Source of the DNA: Neomegalonema sp.
GTDB lineage: Bacteria > Pseudomonadota > Alphaproteobacteria > Rhodobacterales > Rhodobacteraceae
Assembly (NCBI GenBank): GCA_022760435.1
Contig: JALEFY010000025.1
Location: 62,001 to 126,000, forward strand
Direction of reading: 5' to 3'
Length of the DNA: 64,000 nucleotides
Shown here piece by piece: positions 1-8,939 of this stretch. The stretch's first letter is position 1. The number at the start of each line of letters is the position of its first letter. The notes beneath the pieces are model-generated. The model had not been told where the DNA came from and ran no database searches. It saw nothing but the letters and a program-made list of their open reading frames with translations. The translations under genes were made by a program, and so were the position numbers.

Positions 1-1
1 G

Positions 2-274
2 ACGCGTGTCAGAGACACGCTCCCCCGAGCTTTGTATCTGTGCTGACCAGGGGACCAGATTGGCGAAAGGCTCGATGGTCTGGCCGCTGATCTCGATACG
101 GTAATCGGACGCTTCTTGATAAAAGTAGAGATCCCCGGTTGCCATCGGCACCCCGGTCCAGGTCACCTCGAAGGGAAAGCCGAGATCAATCTCGTCTGAT
201 CTGGCCGGAGCCCCCGCGAGCATTCCGGCCAGAATCAAAAACACTGCGACGATCGACGCCGATTTCCTGCGCAT
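2..274 (-). CDS. DUF3108-like exported protein, partial at left edge
   Basis: Only the first 91 codons are inside the window; the gene continues past position 1. The ATG follows a GGGAGGG ribosome binding site at a spacing of 7 bases. The product starts with two arginines and a hydrophobic stretch (SIVAVFLILAGMLAG) ending in an AGAPARSDE region, a good Sec signal peptide. The mature start, FEVTWTGVPMATGDLYF followed by a beta-rich segment, resembles the N-terminus of the DUF3108 family, periplasmic beta-strand proteins of unknown function. The family call rests on this short stretch only. Confidence 0.6.
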   Translation of the reverse strand, partial: MRRKSASIVAVFLILAGMLAGAPARSDEIDLGFPFEVTWTGVPMATGDLYFYQEASDYRIEISGQTIEPFANLVPWSAQIQSSGERVSDTR

Positions 275-302
275 CTGTTTGCCCTCCCCGCAACAAAGCG
301 GT

Positions 303-322
303 CCCCGCTCGCAAAAGCGGGG
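303..322 (-). terminator. possible hairpin terminator after the oxidoreductase
   Basis: CCCCGC (303-308) and GCGGGG (317-322) form a 6-bp stem with an 8-base loop just beyond the stop of the oxidoreductase gene. Only a weak T-rich tail follows on the minus strand, and the hairpin also sits in the leader of the next minus-strand gene, so termination may be partial. Confidence 0.35.
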
Positions 323-350
323 CTCTACGCCGATCATTAAGCATCGCCGG

Positions 351-1217
351 TCAGGGTTTCAACCGGCGAATGAGGCTGGAAGTGTCCCAGCGCCCGCCGC
401 CCATGTCCTGCACCTCGCCATAGAACTGATCGACCAGCGCCGTGACTGGCAACCTTGCGCCATTGCGCTTGGCTTCCTCGAGGACGATACCCAGATCCTT
501 GCGCATCCAGTCCACCGCGAAGCCGAAGTCGAACTCGCCAGCGAGCATGGTCTTGTAGCGGTTTTCCATCTGCCAGGAGCCCGCCGCGCCTTTCGAGATC
601 GCCTCGATCACCTTTTCGCCATCAAGACCGGCGCATTGGGCGAAATTGATCGCTTCAGAGAGGCCTTGCACCAGCCCCGCGATGCAGATCTGGTTGACCA
701 TCTTGGTGATCTGACCGGCCCCGGCATCGCCCAGACGGGTGGTGGCGCGGGCATAGGCGGCCATGATCGGCTCGGCGGCGGCGAAATGCGCTTCATCACC
801 GCCGCACATGATGGTCAGAACGCCATTTTCGGCCCCGGCTTGCCCGCCAGAGACCGGCGCATCGACAAAGCCGCATCCTTGCGCCTTGGCAGCCGCATCA
901 AGCTCGCGGGCGACCTCGGCCGATGCGGTGGTGTGATCGACCAGAACGGCGCCGGGCTTCATGCCGGCAAGGCAACCGGTCTCGCCCAGCGTCACCGAGC
1001 GCAGATCATCATCATTGCCCACGCAGACCATGACAAAATCCGCCCCTTCCGCGGCCTCGCGCGGGGTTGGGGCGTGTCGCCCGCCGAACTCGGCCGCCCA
1101 TTTCTCGGCCTTGGCGCTCGAGCGGTTATAGACGCAGGTCTCATGCCCGGCCTTGGCCAGATAACCCGCCATCGGATATCCCATCACACCCATGCCGATA
1201 AAAGCCGTCTTTGCCAT
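351..1217 (-). CDS. NAD(P)-dependent oxidoreductase, 3-hydroxyisobutyrate dehydrogenase family
   Basis: A 288-residue member of the beta-hydroxyacid dehydrogenase family (3-hydroxyisobutyrate dehydrogenase, tartronate semialdehyde reductase and relatives), which oxidise or reduce a beta-hydroxy acid with NAD(P). Residues 7-16 hold the dinucleotide-binding GMGVMG loop. DAPVSGG from about residue 119 is the family's substrate-binding signature, and Lys172 in GAGQITKMVNQ is the conserved catalytic lysine. Length is normal. The gene is divergent from the acylase at 1376 with a 158-base spacer. The exact substrate cannot be read from the sequence; valine breakdown or glyoxylate metabolism are both possible. 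Confidence 0.9.
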   Translation of the reverse strand: MAKTAFIGMGVMGYPMAGYLAKAGHETCVYNRSSAKAEKWAAEFGGRHAPTPREAAEGADFVMVCVGNDDDLRSVTLGETGCLAGMKPGAVLVDHTTASAEVARELDAAAKAQGCGFVDAPVSGGQAGAENGVLTIMCGGDEAHFAAAEPIMAAYARATTRLGDAGAGQITKMVNQICIAGLVQGLSEAINFAQCAGLDGEKVIEAISKGAAGSWQMENRYKTMLAGEFDFGFAVDWMRKDLGIVLEEAKRNGARLPVTALVDQFYGEVQDMGGGRWDTSSLIRRLKP

Positions 1218-1375
1218 AGTCTCTCCCTTTCATCCTTGTTATTCGCCCCGCAGGCTTACCTATGCGAAAGCGGTTGCCGCGTTGCGGGCGAGCTTTGCAG
1301 CCCCGCTTTGCTCGGGCAAGGGGGCTTGCTGGAGAGGTTGGGGCAATACGCAGTGATGGGTAGGGATAGGCGAGT

Positions 1376-3910
1376 ATGTGGCGATTGCTGAGCCGCTTGA
1401 TGCGGTGGGTCCTGATGAGCGTGCTGCTCCTGGCGTTGTTTCTCGGCGGGCTCTCCTACTATTTCCTCTCACGCTCCTTGCCGAGCTACAACACAGCGGT
1501 CACCCTGCCGGACCTGCGCGGCGAGACCGAGATCGTGCGCGATGCGCGCGCGGTGCCGCATATCTTTGCGAAGACCGATTATGACGGCTTTTTCGCGCTC
1601 GGCTTTGTCCATGCGCAAGACCGGCTCTGGCAGATGGAGATGCGTCGGCGCATTGCGCGCGGGCAGATGACGGAACTGATCGGCTGGATGGCAGATTGGG
1701 CCGGACGGCGCGAGTATCTGCTGCGCATTGATGAGACCATGCGGGCGATCGATCTTCAGGGATCGGCGGAGCGATCGCTGGCGCATTTCTCGCCCGAGGC
1801 GCGTCGGCATCTGGAGGCCTATGCCGCCGGGGTGAATGCCTGGCTCGGCGTCGTCAATGACGAGGCACTGGGGCGCGGGGCGCCTGAGCTGATGATGCTC
1901 GGCGCCACCGTTGATCGCTGGACCCCCGCCGATAGCATCGCCGCGCTCAAGCTCACAGCCATGTTGTTGTCGGGCGGCATCTATCAGGAACTGCGCCGGG
2001 CACGCTATCTGGTCGCGCTTGGCCCCGAGCTGACCGCAGATCTGTTTCCGGAAGATCAGAGCAGCGCCGTGATCGGGCTGCCGCGAGAAGAGGCGGTGTT
2101 GCCCTTTGCCTCGCCAGAGCGGATCGCGCGGGCGCTTCCCGAAGATTGGCCGCTGCCCCATGACCCGATTGCCAAGAGCGGCGCGTCCAATGCCTGGGCG
2201 ATCAGCGCCGCGCGCTCGAGTAGCAACGCGCCATTGCTCGCGGCCGATCCGCATCTGCCGCTCTCTGCGCCTTCGATCTGGTATGTGGCCCGGGTCGAGT
2301 TTCCGGGCATCGGTGTGATCGGCGGCACGATCCCCGGCATTCCGGCGGTGCTGATCGGGCGCAATGCGAGCATCGGATGGGGGCTCACGACGCTGGCTGC
2401 CGATACGCAGGATCTGTTCATCGAGAAGGTGAACCCCGACAACCCGGATGAATATCTGACCCCCGAAGGTTGGCGCCCCTTTGAAAAACGGGTCGAGCCG
2501 ATCGCTTTGGGGGACGGGACCGCGGTCGAGGTGGTGTTGCGCCGAACCCGGCATGGGCCGGTCTTGCCGCTCTCCTGGCAACGGATCGCCGAAGTGACCC
2601 CGGATGGCCATGTGGCCGCGGTCGCCGCGACCTTGCTGAGCGATGAGGACCGCACGCTCGAGGCGGTGATGACGATGATGCGGGCCCCGGATGTCGAGAG
2701 CGCCCAGCGTATTGCACCGCTGGTGACGGCGCCGACCCAGAACGTGATCATCGCCGATCGCAACGGTATCGCTCAATTTGCCGTGGGAGCCGTGCCCTTG
2801 CGCGATACGGCGAGCCGCCTTCAGGGCCGGGTGCCGGTGCCGGGCTGGCAGGCGGAGAATGACTGGGTGGGCCTGATGCGCGCGCCCGAGCTGCCTGCGG
2901 TGATCGATCCGCCAAGTGGTGCGGTGGCCAATGCCAATAACCGGATCACGGATGCTCCCTTCCCACGCCATCTCACCCATGACTGGCCGGAAGACTGGCG
3001 CATGCGCCGGATCCGCAAGCTGCTCGATGGGCGCGATTTTCACTCGCTCGCCGGGTTTCAGGCGATCCAGAACGATACCGTCTCGGAGATGGCGCGCACC
3101 GTGCTGCCGCTGATCGCGCAACCGCTCTGGAGCCGTCTGCAATCCGAGCAGGAGGGGCCGCGCCGGGCCGCGCTGGAGAAATTCGCCCAGTGGAACGGCG
3201 ATATGGATGCATTCCTGGCCGAGCCGCTGATCTTTGTCGCCTGGATGCGCGCGCTGGTGCGGCGTCTGACGGCGGAAAAGCTCGGCGATCTGGCCGGCGG
3301 GTATGCCGGGATCCGGCCGCAATTTCTGATGCGCGTCTTTCGCAATGAGGGCGGCGCGGCGGCGCGTTGGTGCGTGTTGCCCGATGAGCCCGAGCCGACC
3401 CGCGATCCGATGGAGACCTGTCGCAAGATCGCGCGCCGTGCGCTCAATGATGCGGTGGGCGCGCTGGCCAATCGCTATGGCGAGGACATGAGCAACTGGC
3501 GCTGGGGGCGCGCGCATCAGGCGGTGCATAATCATGTGCCGCTCGGCTTCACCCCGCTGCATGTATTGAGCAATATCCGCCATGAGAGCGGTGGCGGGCG
3601 CGATACCATCAAGCGTGGACTGTTTCGCGGCAATGGCCCGAACCCATATGAAAACATCCATGCCGGTGGATTGCGGGTGGTCTATGATTTCGCCGATCTC
3701 GACCGCTCGGTCTATGCGATGGCGACCGGGCAGAGCGGGCATTTCTTCTCCCGCCATTATGATGATTTCATCGAGGATTGGCGCTCGGGCGAGTATCAGC
3801 CGCTCTCGCTCGATCGCTCGGATGCCGAAGCCGGTTCGGTCGGGATCACCGTGCTGCGCCCGATGCTCAAGGATCCGCTGGCGGATCTGACCGGCCAGGC
3901 GCCGCAATGA
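1376..3910 (+). CDS. penicillin acylase family protein (Ntn hydrolase)
   Basis: An 844-residue precursor of the penicillin/acyl-homoserine-lactone acylase family, enzymes that cleave amide-linked acyl groups after self-processing into two chains. One hydrophobic helix (about residues 11-33) acts as a signal or anchor, so it is probably exported or bound to the inner membrane. The alpha-chain region holds the family motif FVHAQDRLWQMEMRRR. The new N-terminal nucleophile should be Ser271 in KSGASNAWAIS. The downstream NANNRI and GRAHQAVHNH segments also fit the family. It is convergent with the nitrilase-like gene, and the two 3' ends overlap by 44 bases. The substrate (beta-lactam, N-acyl amino acid or quorum signal) is unknown. 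Confidence 0.9.
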   Translation: MWRLLSRLMRWVLMSVLLLALFLGGLSYYFLSRSLPSYNTAVTLPDLRGETEIVRDARAVPHIFAKTDYDGFFALGFVHAQDRLWQMEMRRRIARGQMTELIGWMADWAGRREYLLRIDETMRAIDLQGSAERSLAHFSPEARRHLEAYAAGVNAWLGVVNDEALGRGAPELMMLGATVDRWTPADSIAALKLTAMLLSGGIYQELRRARYLVALGPELTADLFPEDQSSAVIGLPREEAVLPFASPERIARALPEDWPLPHDPIAKSGASNAWAISAARSSSNAPLLAADPHLPLSAPSIWYVARVEFPGIGVIGGTIPGIPAVLIGRNASIGWGLTTLAADTQDLFIEKVNPDNPDEYLTPEGWRPFEKRVEPIALGDGTAVEVVLRRTRHGPVLPLSWQRIAEVTPDGHVAAVAATLLSDEDRTLEAVMTMMRAPDVESAQRIAPLVTAPTQNVIIADRNGIAQFAVGAVPLRDTASRLQGRVPVPGWQAENDWVGLMRAPELPAVIDPPSGAVANANNRITDAPFPRHLTHDWPEDWRMRRIRKLLDGRDFHSLAGFQAIQNDTVSEMARTVLPLIAQPLWSRLQSEQEGPRRAALEKFAQWNGDMDAFLAEPLIFVAWMRALVRRLTAEKLGDLAGGYAGIRPQFLMRVFRNEGGAAARWCVLPDEPEPTRDPMETCRKIARRALNDAVGALANRYGEDMSNWRWGRAHQAVHNHVPLGFTPLHVLSNIRHESGGGRDTIKRGLFRGNGPNPYENIHAGGLRVVYDFADLDRSVYAMATGQSGHFFSRHYDDFIEDWRSGEYQPLSLDRSDAEAGSVGITVLRPMLKDPLADLTGQAPQ

Positions 3911-4817
3911 TCTTGACCCGCTCACCGAGCAGGCGGGCTTGCTCGGGCCAATGGGCGAAGGGCAGCACGCCGCCATCGCTGCGCGCGCTCTGTACCGCGG
4001 CCAGATCCAGCCTTGCATAGGTCCAGCCGGGGCGGTTGAGCCCGCCCAGCGCCAGCACGCCATCATCGGGAAAGCCGATATCGGGCGGGGCGTAAACGCC
4101 GGACGCGCCGATATTGATGTCTACTGCTTGCGACCAGGGCGCGGCGCCGACGGCGACGGCATGGGCGACAAAGCACTGGTTCTCCAGCGCCCGTGCCTGC
4201 GCGCCGATGCGCACGCGCCAATAACCGGCAAGACTGTCAGTGGCCGAAGGCACCAGCAGCAGCTCGGCACCTGCTTGGGCCATGGCGCGGGCGATGAGCG
4301 GGAATTCGGCATCATAGCAGATGCAGATGCCGATCCTGCCCAGAGCGGTGTCAAAGACATGCGCCGGGCCTTTGCCGCGCACCCCCCAGGGATCGCGCTC
4401 CCAGCGGGTCATGATCAGCTTGTCCTGATGGCCGATGATCCCCGCAGGGGAGAAGAGGCAGGCGCGATTGACGGCGCTGTCATCGCTCAGCCGGGTCGGC
4501 GCGCTGGCGGCGAGGATATGCACCCCATGCAAGCGGGCAAGCGCTTCGGTCAGCGCATGGGCTCGCTCAAGCAAGGGGGCGAGTGCGGTGATCTGGGCTG
4601 GCAGATCCGCATGCAGGCGCGCTGGCAGCAGCGAGGTCAGCTCCATCGCCCCATATTCGGGAAAGACCAGCAGGTCCGCGCCCGCATCCGCCGCCTCGCG
4701 GACCAGGGCGCGCTGCTTGGCCTCGTACTGCGCCCAGTCCTCGAGGAAATCGATCGGATAGGCGCAGGTGGCGAGGGTGAGGGGCCGGGGTAAGTGCGAG
4801 GGCAGTGTGCCGTTCAC
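3867..4817 (-). CDS. carbon-nitrogen hydrolase (nitrilase superfamily)
   Basis: A 316-residue nitrilase-superfamily amidase. The Glu-Lys-Cys catalytic set is visible: Glu54 in VFPEYG, Lys133 in HQDKL, and Cys167 in CICYDAEFP. I chose the GTG at 4817 because it overlaps the stop of the upstream acetyltransferase as GTGA, and the reading frame upstream of it overlaps that gene and lacks family similarity. It is the last gene of a coupled trio (aminotransferase, GNAT, hydrolase). GNAT and carbon-nitrogen hydrolase domains are known as a single fused protein in other bacteria (Bacillus YhcX type) in the same order, which suggests that the two products act together. The substrate is unknown. Confidence 0.88.
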   Translation of the reverse strand: MNGTLPSHLPRPLTLATCAYPIDFLEDWAQYEAKQRALVREAADAGADLLVFPEYGAMELTSLLPARLHADLPAQITALAPLLERAHALTEALARLHGVHILAASAPTRLSDDSAVNRACLFSPAGIIGHQDKLIMTRWERDPWGVRGKGPAHVFDTALGRIGICICYDAEFPLIARAMAQAGAELLLVPSATDSLAGYWRVRIGAQARALENQCFVAHAVAVGAAPWSQAVDINIGASGVYAPPDIGFPDDGVLALGGLNRPGWTYARLDLAAVQSARSDGGVLPFAHWPEQARLLGERVKIIAAPGRSDPPADP

Positions 4818-5419
4818 AGCGCGCGCCCCCAGAACTGCATCGGATGCGCGCGCTCGGCGCTCTCGCCATGATCGAGCCAATCGAGCGTGGTGCGCATATC
4901 CTCGAGCCGCTCATAGCCGCGCTTGCGCCAGAACGGATCGAGCGGGGCATAGTCTGCCGGGCGGGCAGGGTGGTCCTCGGGGCGGATCACCGCGCAAAAC
5001 ACCGAGCGGCGCGCGCCCATCGCCCTTGCATGGGCCTCGCGATGCTCAAAAAACGCATGGCCGATGCCGCGGCCGCGATAGTCGGGCAACAGCACCGATT
5101 CGGCGCAATAGAAGATCTCGCTCAGATCAGCGCCCTGCGCCGCGAATGGGGCCTGAAACGCTGCCTGCACCTGAGGCATCATCGCACCGGTCGCAGCCCC
5201 GATGATCCGGGTGCGGCCTGCCTGCGCCACCTGCGCCGCGACGATGATCCCGCTCGAGGCAGCGGCAAGCTCGCTCAGATAGCGCCGCTCATAGTCCAGA
5301 TCGCCATCATAAAGATACGGCCAATCAGAGAAGACGCAGATGCGCAGCCGCGCCAGATCATCGAGCGCTTCGGTGAGCGATGATCCCTGAAGCGGGGTGA
5401 TCGTGACCTCGCCGCTCAT
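4814..5419 (-). CDS. GNAT family N-acetyltransferase
   Basis: A 201-residue acetyltransferase that would transfer acetyl from acetyl-CoA to an amine. The acetyl-CoA pyrophosphate-binding loop is visible as DYRGRGIGHAFFEHRE, and the C-terminal part (PFWRKRGYERL) is typical of the fold. Its ATG overlaps the stop of the aminotransferase gene by 4 bases (ATGA), and its own stop overlaps the GTG of the hydrolase gene by 4 bases, so the three are translationally coupled. Its domain order relative to the downstream hydrolase matches natural GNAT-nitrilase fusions. The acceptor substrate is unknown, but an amino compound made or used by the neighbours is plausible. Confidence 0.88.
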   Translation of the reverse strand: MSGEVTITPLQGSSLTEALDDLARLRICVFSDWPYLYDGDLDYERRYLSELAAASSGIIVAAQVAQAGRTRIIGAATGAMMPQVQAAFQAPFAAQGADLSEIFYCAESVLLPDYRGRGIGHAFFEHREAHARAMGARRSVFCAVIRPEDHPARPADYAPLDPFWRKRGYERLEDMRTTLDWLDHGESAERAHPMQFWGRAL

Positions 5420-6546
5420 GCCTGAAGCCCCATCATCACTTCGGCCAGCGCCTCGGAAAGGTGACGCAGATCCTCAGGCGTGCCGCAGGAGATCCGGATG
5501 CAGCGATCGAGCCTCGGGGCCATCGGTTTGCGCACGAAGATGCCGCTGGCGATCAGCCCGTCGAGCACCGCGGCCGCATGCTGGCCATCGCCGCCGCAAT
5601 CGATGGTGACGAAATTGGTCGCCGAGGGCAGCGGCGTCAGGCCGTGACTGCGGGCGATGGCGGCGATCTGGCTGCGCGCGTCGACCACCTGAGCCAGAAC
5701 TTCGGCGGCATGGGCTTGATCCGCGAGAGCCGCCAGCGCCCCGGCTTGCGCGATCCGCCCGACCCCGAAATGATGGCGGATCTTGTCATAGGCGGCGATG
5801 ATCGGGGCGGCACCGATCACATAGCCCACCCGCAGCCCGGCGAGCCCATAGAGCTTGGAAAAGGTGCGAAAGCGCAGGAGGCGCGGATCCTCGGGGGCGA
5901 GGGGCAGCGCCGTGCCCTCTTGCGCGGTCTCGATATAGGCTTCATCGAGCAGCAACAGGCAGTCTTCGGGCAAGCCCGCCAGCAAAGTGTTGATCGCTTC
6001 AGCGCTGTGCCAGGAGCCCATCGGGTTGTCGGGATTGGCCAGATAGACCAGCCGAGCCCCCTCGCGCTGTGCGGTCTGCGCCAATGCGTCGAGGTCGGAG
6101 CAATCATTGCGGTAGGGAACCAGATGCAGCGCGCCGCCATAGCCTTGCGCGTGATAGGCGAAGGTTGGGTAGCCGCCCAGCGAGCTTACCACGGCGCTGC
6201 CCTGCTCGACAAATAACCGGCAGGTATCGCCCAGAAGCCCATCGATGCCGCTACCGATCATCACATGGCCCGCATCGATCCCGAGATGGGCGGCCAGAGC
6301 CTCTCGCAGCGCATGCTGGCTCGGATCGCCATACATCCAGACATCGCGCGCCGCCTTCGCCATCGCCTCCAGAGCCAGCGGCGAGGGACCAAACACGCTC
6401 TCATTGGCACCGAGCCGGGCCAGGAACGGGCGACCTTCGGCGCGCTCGAGCGTTTCGGGCCCGACAAAGGGCACCGTCGCGGGCAGGGCCTCGACAAGCG
6501 CGGTGAACGGGGCGGTGGGCATGGTCGGAGGGGGCAAGCTGGTCAT
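5416..6546 (-). CDS. PLP-dependent aminotransferase, histidinol-phosphate aminotransferase-like
   Basis: A fold-type I aminotransferase of 376 residues, closest in style to HisC. It shows the family features ARLGANESVFGPSP, the YGDPSQHALREALAAHLG region, the NPDNPMG motif, DEAYIE, and the PLP-binding lysine in FRTFSKLYGLAGLRVGY. The start at 6546 is chosen because upstream codons run through a low-complexity repeat region (6593-6660); the ribosome binding site there is weak. It heads the coupled trio with GNAT and carbon-nitrogen hydrolase, so it may be a HisC paralogue in a side pathway rather than the histidine biosynthetic enzyme. No other his genes are nearby. Confidence 0.85.
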   Translation of the reverse strand: MTSLPPPTMPTAPFTALVEALPATVPFVGPETLERAEGRPFLARLGANESVFGPSPLALEAMAKAARDVWMYGDPSQHALREALAAHLGIDAGHVMIGSGIDGLLGDTCRLFVEQGSAVVSSLGGYPTFAYHAQGYGGALHLVPYRNDCSDLDALAQTAQREGARLVYLANPDNPMGSWHSAEAINTLLAGLPEDCLLLLDEAYIETAQEGTALPLAPEDPRLLRFRTFSKLYGLAGLRVGYVIGAAPIIAAYDKIRHHFGVGRIAQAGALAALADQAHAAEVLAQVVDARSQIAAIARSHGLTPLPSATNFVTIDCGGDGQHAAAVLDGLIASGIFVRKPMAPRLDRCIRISCGTPEDLRHLSEALAEVMMGLQA

Positions 6547-6592
6547 GCCTTGAGTGTTAGGGCGCTGCGGCGCCCAGATCCAGCGCAGAAAC

Positions 6593-6660
6593 GAAAATAC
6601 CCCGGAGCCGAAAATACCCCGGAGCCGAAAACGCCCCGGTGCCGAAAACGCCCCGGAGCC
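6593..6660. repeat. 17-bp tandem repeat, 4 copies
   Basis: Four abutting 17-base units with consensus GAAAAYRCCCCGGAGCC (units start at 6593, 6610, 6627 and 6644). The first two are identical; the last two differ from them by two bases (TA to CG), and the third also has GGTGCC for GGAGCC. The array lies about 45 bases upstream of the aminotransferase start and downstream of scoB, so it may affect the aminotransferase promoter. Copy-number change by slippage is possible. Confidence 0.85.
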
Positions 6661-6689
6661 GATGAGGCGCCGGGGCGAGGATGCTGATA

Positions 6690-6708
6690 GGGCCCAACAA
6701 AGGGGCCC
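6690..6708 (-). terminator. weak hairpin after scoB
   Basis: GGGCCC at 6690-6695 and again at 6703-6708 can pair with each other (each is self-complementary), giving a 6-bp stem and a 7-base loop 26 bases past the scoB stop. There is no clear T-run, so this is only a candidate terminator. Confidence 0.3.
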
Positions 6709-6733
6709 ATGATCGAGGATTTGGGATCGGCGG

Positions 6734-7360
6734 TCAGACCAGCTTGGCCACGGTCTTCTCACGCACTTCGGCTTCGGTGACTTCCGGGGCCAGCTCGACG
6801 ATTTTCAGCCCGCCCTCGACCACATCGAAGACGCCCAGATTGGTGATGATCCGGTCCACAACCGCCTTGCCGGTCAGCGGCAGGGTGCATTCGGTGAGCA
6901 GCTTCGGATCGCCCTTCTTGTTGGTGTGATCCATGATCACCACCACGCGGCCGACGCCAGCGACCAGATCCATGGCGCCGCCCATGCCCTTGATGAGCTT
7001 GCCCGGGATCATCCAGTTGGCCAGATCACCGCTCTCGGAGACTTCCATCGCACCGAGGATCGCCATGGCGATCTTGCCGCCGCGGATCATCGCGAAGGAG
7101 GTGGCGCTGTCGAAATAGGCGGTCTGCGGCAGTTCGGTGATCGTCTGCTTGCCTGCATTGATCAGATCGGCGTCGATCTCGGCCTCGGTCGGGAACGGGC
7201 CCATGCCCAGCATCCCGTTTTCCGATTGCAGTGTGACGGTAACACCGGCGGGGATGTAGTTCGAGACGAGCGTCGGGATACCGATCCCGAGATTCACATA
7301 CATGCCGTCTTGCAGTTCCTGAGCCGCGCGCGCGGCCATCTGATTGCGGTCCCAAGGCAT
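6734..7360 (-). CDS. scoB: 3-oxoacid CoA-transferase subunit B
   Basis: A 208-residue beta subunit of a succinyl-CoA:3-ketoacid (acetoacetate) CoA transferase, which moves CoA from succinyl-CoA to acetoacetate in ketone-body and polyhydroxybutyrate use. The catalytic glutamate is Glu47 in the conserved [10 protein letters not shown] motif, and the N-terminal [13 protein letters not shown] is typical. It lies 45 bases after scoA in the same direction. The length is normal for a separate B subunit. Confidence 0.95.
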   Translation of the reverse strand: MPWDRNQMAARAAQELQDGMYVNLGIGIPTLVSNYIPAGVTVTLQSENGMLGMGPFPTEAEIDADLINAGKQTITELPQTAYFDSATSFAMIRGGKIAMAILGAMEVSESGDLANWMIPGKLIKGMGGAMDLVAGVGRVVVIMDHTNKKGDPKLLTECTLPLTGKAVVDRIITNLGVFDVVEGGLKIVELAPEVTEAEVREKTVAKLV

Positions 7361-7405
7361 GGCAGCCTCCTTATGCGTAAAATTGCGTGTCTGCTGGCGG
7401 ATGGA

Positions 7406-8101
7406 TCAGGAGGCGCGGGTGGTGCGCTGCTCGATCCGTTTTTCGTGCGAGCCCTGGATCAGGCGATGAACGAAGATGCCGGGCAGGTGGATATGATCGG
7501 GGTCGAGCGATCCGGTCGGCACGATCTCCTCGACTTCCATGATGCAGATCTTGCCACAGGTCGCGGCCGGGTGGTTGAAGTTGCGGGCGGTCTTGCGGAA
7601 GATGCAATTGCCGGTTTCGTCGGCTTTCCATGCCTTCACGATCGAGATATCGGCGACGATCCCGCGCTCGAGGATATAGGTCTGGCCGTCGAAATCCTTG
7701 TGCTCCTTGCCTTCGGCGACCTGGGTGCCGACGCCGGTCTTGGTATAAAAGCCCGGGATCCCGGCGCCGCCAGCGCGCATGCGCTCGGCCAGGGTGCCTT
7801 GCGGGTTGAACTCGATCTCGAGCTCGCCCGACAGATATTGCTGCATGAACAGATCGTTCTCGCCCACATAGGAGGACAGCATCTTCTTGACCTGCTTGGT
7901 TTGCAGCAGGAGGCCGAGGCCGAAATCATCCACGCCGGCATTGTTCGAGGCGATGACCAGATCCTTGGTTCCGGCATCGCGGATCGCATTGATCAGGTTC
8001 TCGGGGATCCCGCACAGGCCGAAACCTCCGGCAGCGATGGTCATCCCATCAAAAAGCAGCCCGTCGAGCGCGGCGGTGGCGGATGGATAGATTTTCTGCA
8101 T
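7406..8101 (-). CDS. scoA: 3-oxoacid CoA-transferase subunit A
   Basis: A 231-residue alpha subunit of the same CoA transferase. [13 protein letters not shown] near residue 25, the [12 protein letters not shown] loop and the [16 protein letters not shown] segment are family hallmarks. It is the upstream gene of the scoAB pair. The start ATG is divergent from the nucleotidyltransferase gene at 8204 across a spacer of about 100 bases. With scoB it forms the heteromeric enzyme. Confidence 0.95.
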   Translation of the reverse strand: MQKIYPSATAALDGLLFDGMTIAAGGFGLCGIPENLINAIRDAGTKDLVIASNNAGVDDFGLGLLLQTKQVKKMLSSYVGENDLFMQQYLSGELEIEFNPQGTLAERMRAGGAGIPGFYTKTGVGTQVAEGKEHKDFDGQTYILERGIVADISIVKAWKADETGNCIFRKTARNFNHPAATCGKICIMEVEEIVPTGSLDPDHIHLPGIFVHRLIQGSHEKRIEQRTTRAS

Positions 8102-8203
8102 ACTGGCGTGTCCTCGGCTTCCCTCGGTGGTTGGATCGAGCCCCTCGCGCGGGGGGGATGCTAGACCCCGCGTTCAGTCTCGTCATCTGCGAAAGGTTGG
8201 TGC

Positions 8204-8863
8204 ATGGCAAAATCGGTGTCGTCAATGGGGGAGAATGCGGAAAACATTTCGCCAGACAAAAGTTCCGTCCATTTTTCGGGCGATCCGCTGCCGGAAGAAG
8301 GGCTTCAGGCGCGGCTGATCGAGATCATCGAGAGCGCGCCGCTGTTGACGGATTTGCTCGAGCGCAGCCGAAATCTGAACCTGCCCGCCTGGCGGCTGGT
8401 TTCCGGCGCGATCTACAACACGGTGTGGAACCGGCTTACAGGGCGCGAAGACAATCATGGAATCAATGACTTGGACATCGCCTATTATGATCCTGACCTC
8501 TCCTGGGAGGCGGAAGATCGGGTGATCCGGGCAGCGGCGCCGATTTTCGCGGATCTGCCCTTCCCGGTCGAGATCCGTAATCAGGCGCGGGTGCATCTGT
8601 GGTATGAAGCGCGCTTTGGCCGCCCCTACGCGCCGCTTGCCTCGGTCGAGGAAGGTATCGACCGATACGCGGCGAAGACCCATGCGGTGGGTGTGCGGCT
8701 GCTCGAGAGCGGGGCGCTCGACATTTTCACGCCTTATGGGCTCGAGCCGATCTTCGCGATGCGCATGGTGCCCAATCATTTGCTGGACAATCGCGAGACC
8801 TATGAACGCAAGGCAAAGCGCGCGCTCGAATGCTGGCCAGAGCTGACAGTCGAGTCGTGGTGA
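8204..8863 (+). CDS. nucleotidyltransferase family protein (DUF925 type)
   Basis: A 219-residue protein with the nucleotidyltransferase-like signature LVSGAIYNTVWN followed by GINDLDIAYYD, where the DxD pair would bind metal. This matches the DUF925/NTP-transferase family of alphaproteobacteria, whose substrates are not known. The C-terminal part (GLEPIFAMRMVPN, ETYERKAKRALECWP) is also conserved in the family. The first 30 residues are low in similarity, and a later start is possible; GAAAGG lies a few bases before the chosen ATG. Confidence 0.8.
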   Translation: MAKSVSSMGENAENISPDKSSVHFSGDPLPEEGLQARLIEIIESAPLLTDLLERSRNLNLPAWRLVSGAIYNTVWNRLTGREDNHGINDLDIAYYDPDLSWEAEDRVIRAAAPIFADLPFPVEIRNQARVHLWYEARFGRPYAPLASVEEGIDRYAAKTHAVGVRLLESGALDIFTPYGLEPIFAMRMVPNHLLDNRETYERKAKRALECWPELTVESW

Positions 8864-8892
8864 GGCCGCCCGATCGCGCCACGGTGGTCAAG

Positions 8893-8920
8893 GCAGAGCG
8901 CAGCAAGGGCGGCGCTCTGC
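8893..8920. terminator. hairpin between convergent genes
   Basis: GCAGAGCGC (8893-8901) and GCGCTCTGC (8912-8920) form a perfect 9-bp stem with a 10-base loop between the convergent nucleotidyltransferase and DUF465 genes. It lacks a T-run on either side, so it may be a Rho-type stop aid or an mRNA 3' end stabiliser. Confidence 0.45.
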
Positions 8921-8939
8921 TTGCAGTGGATAGGGCAGA

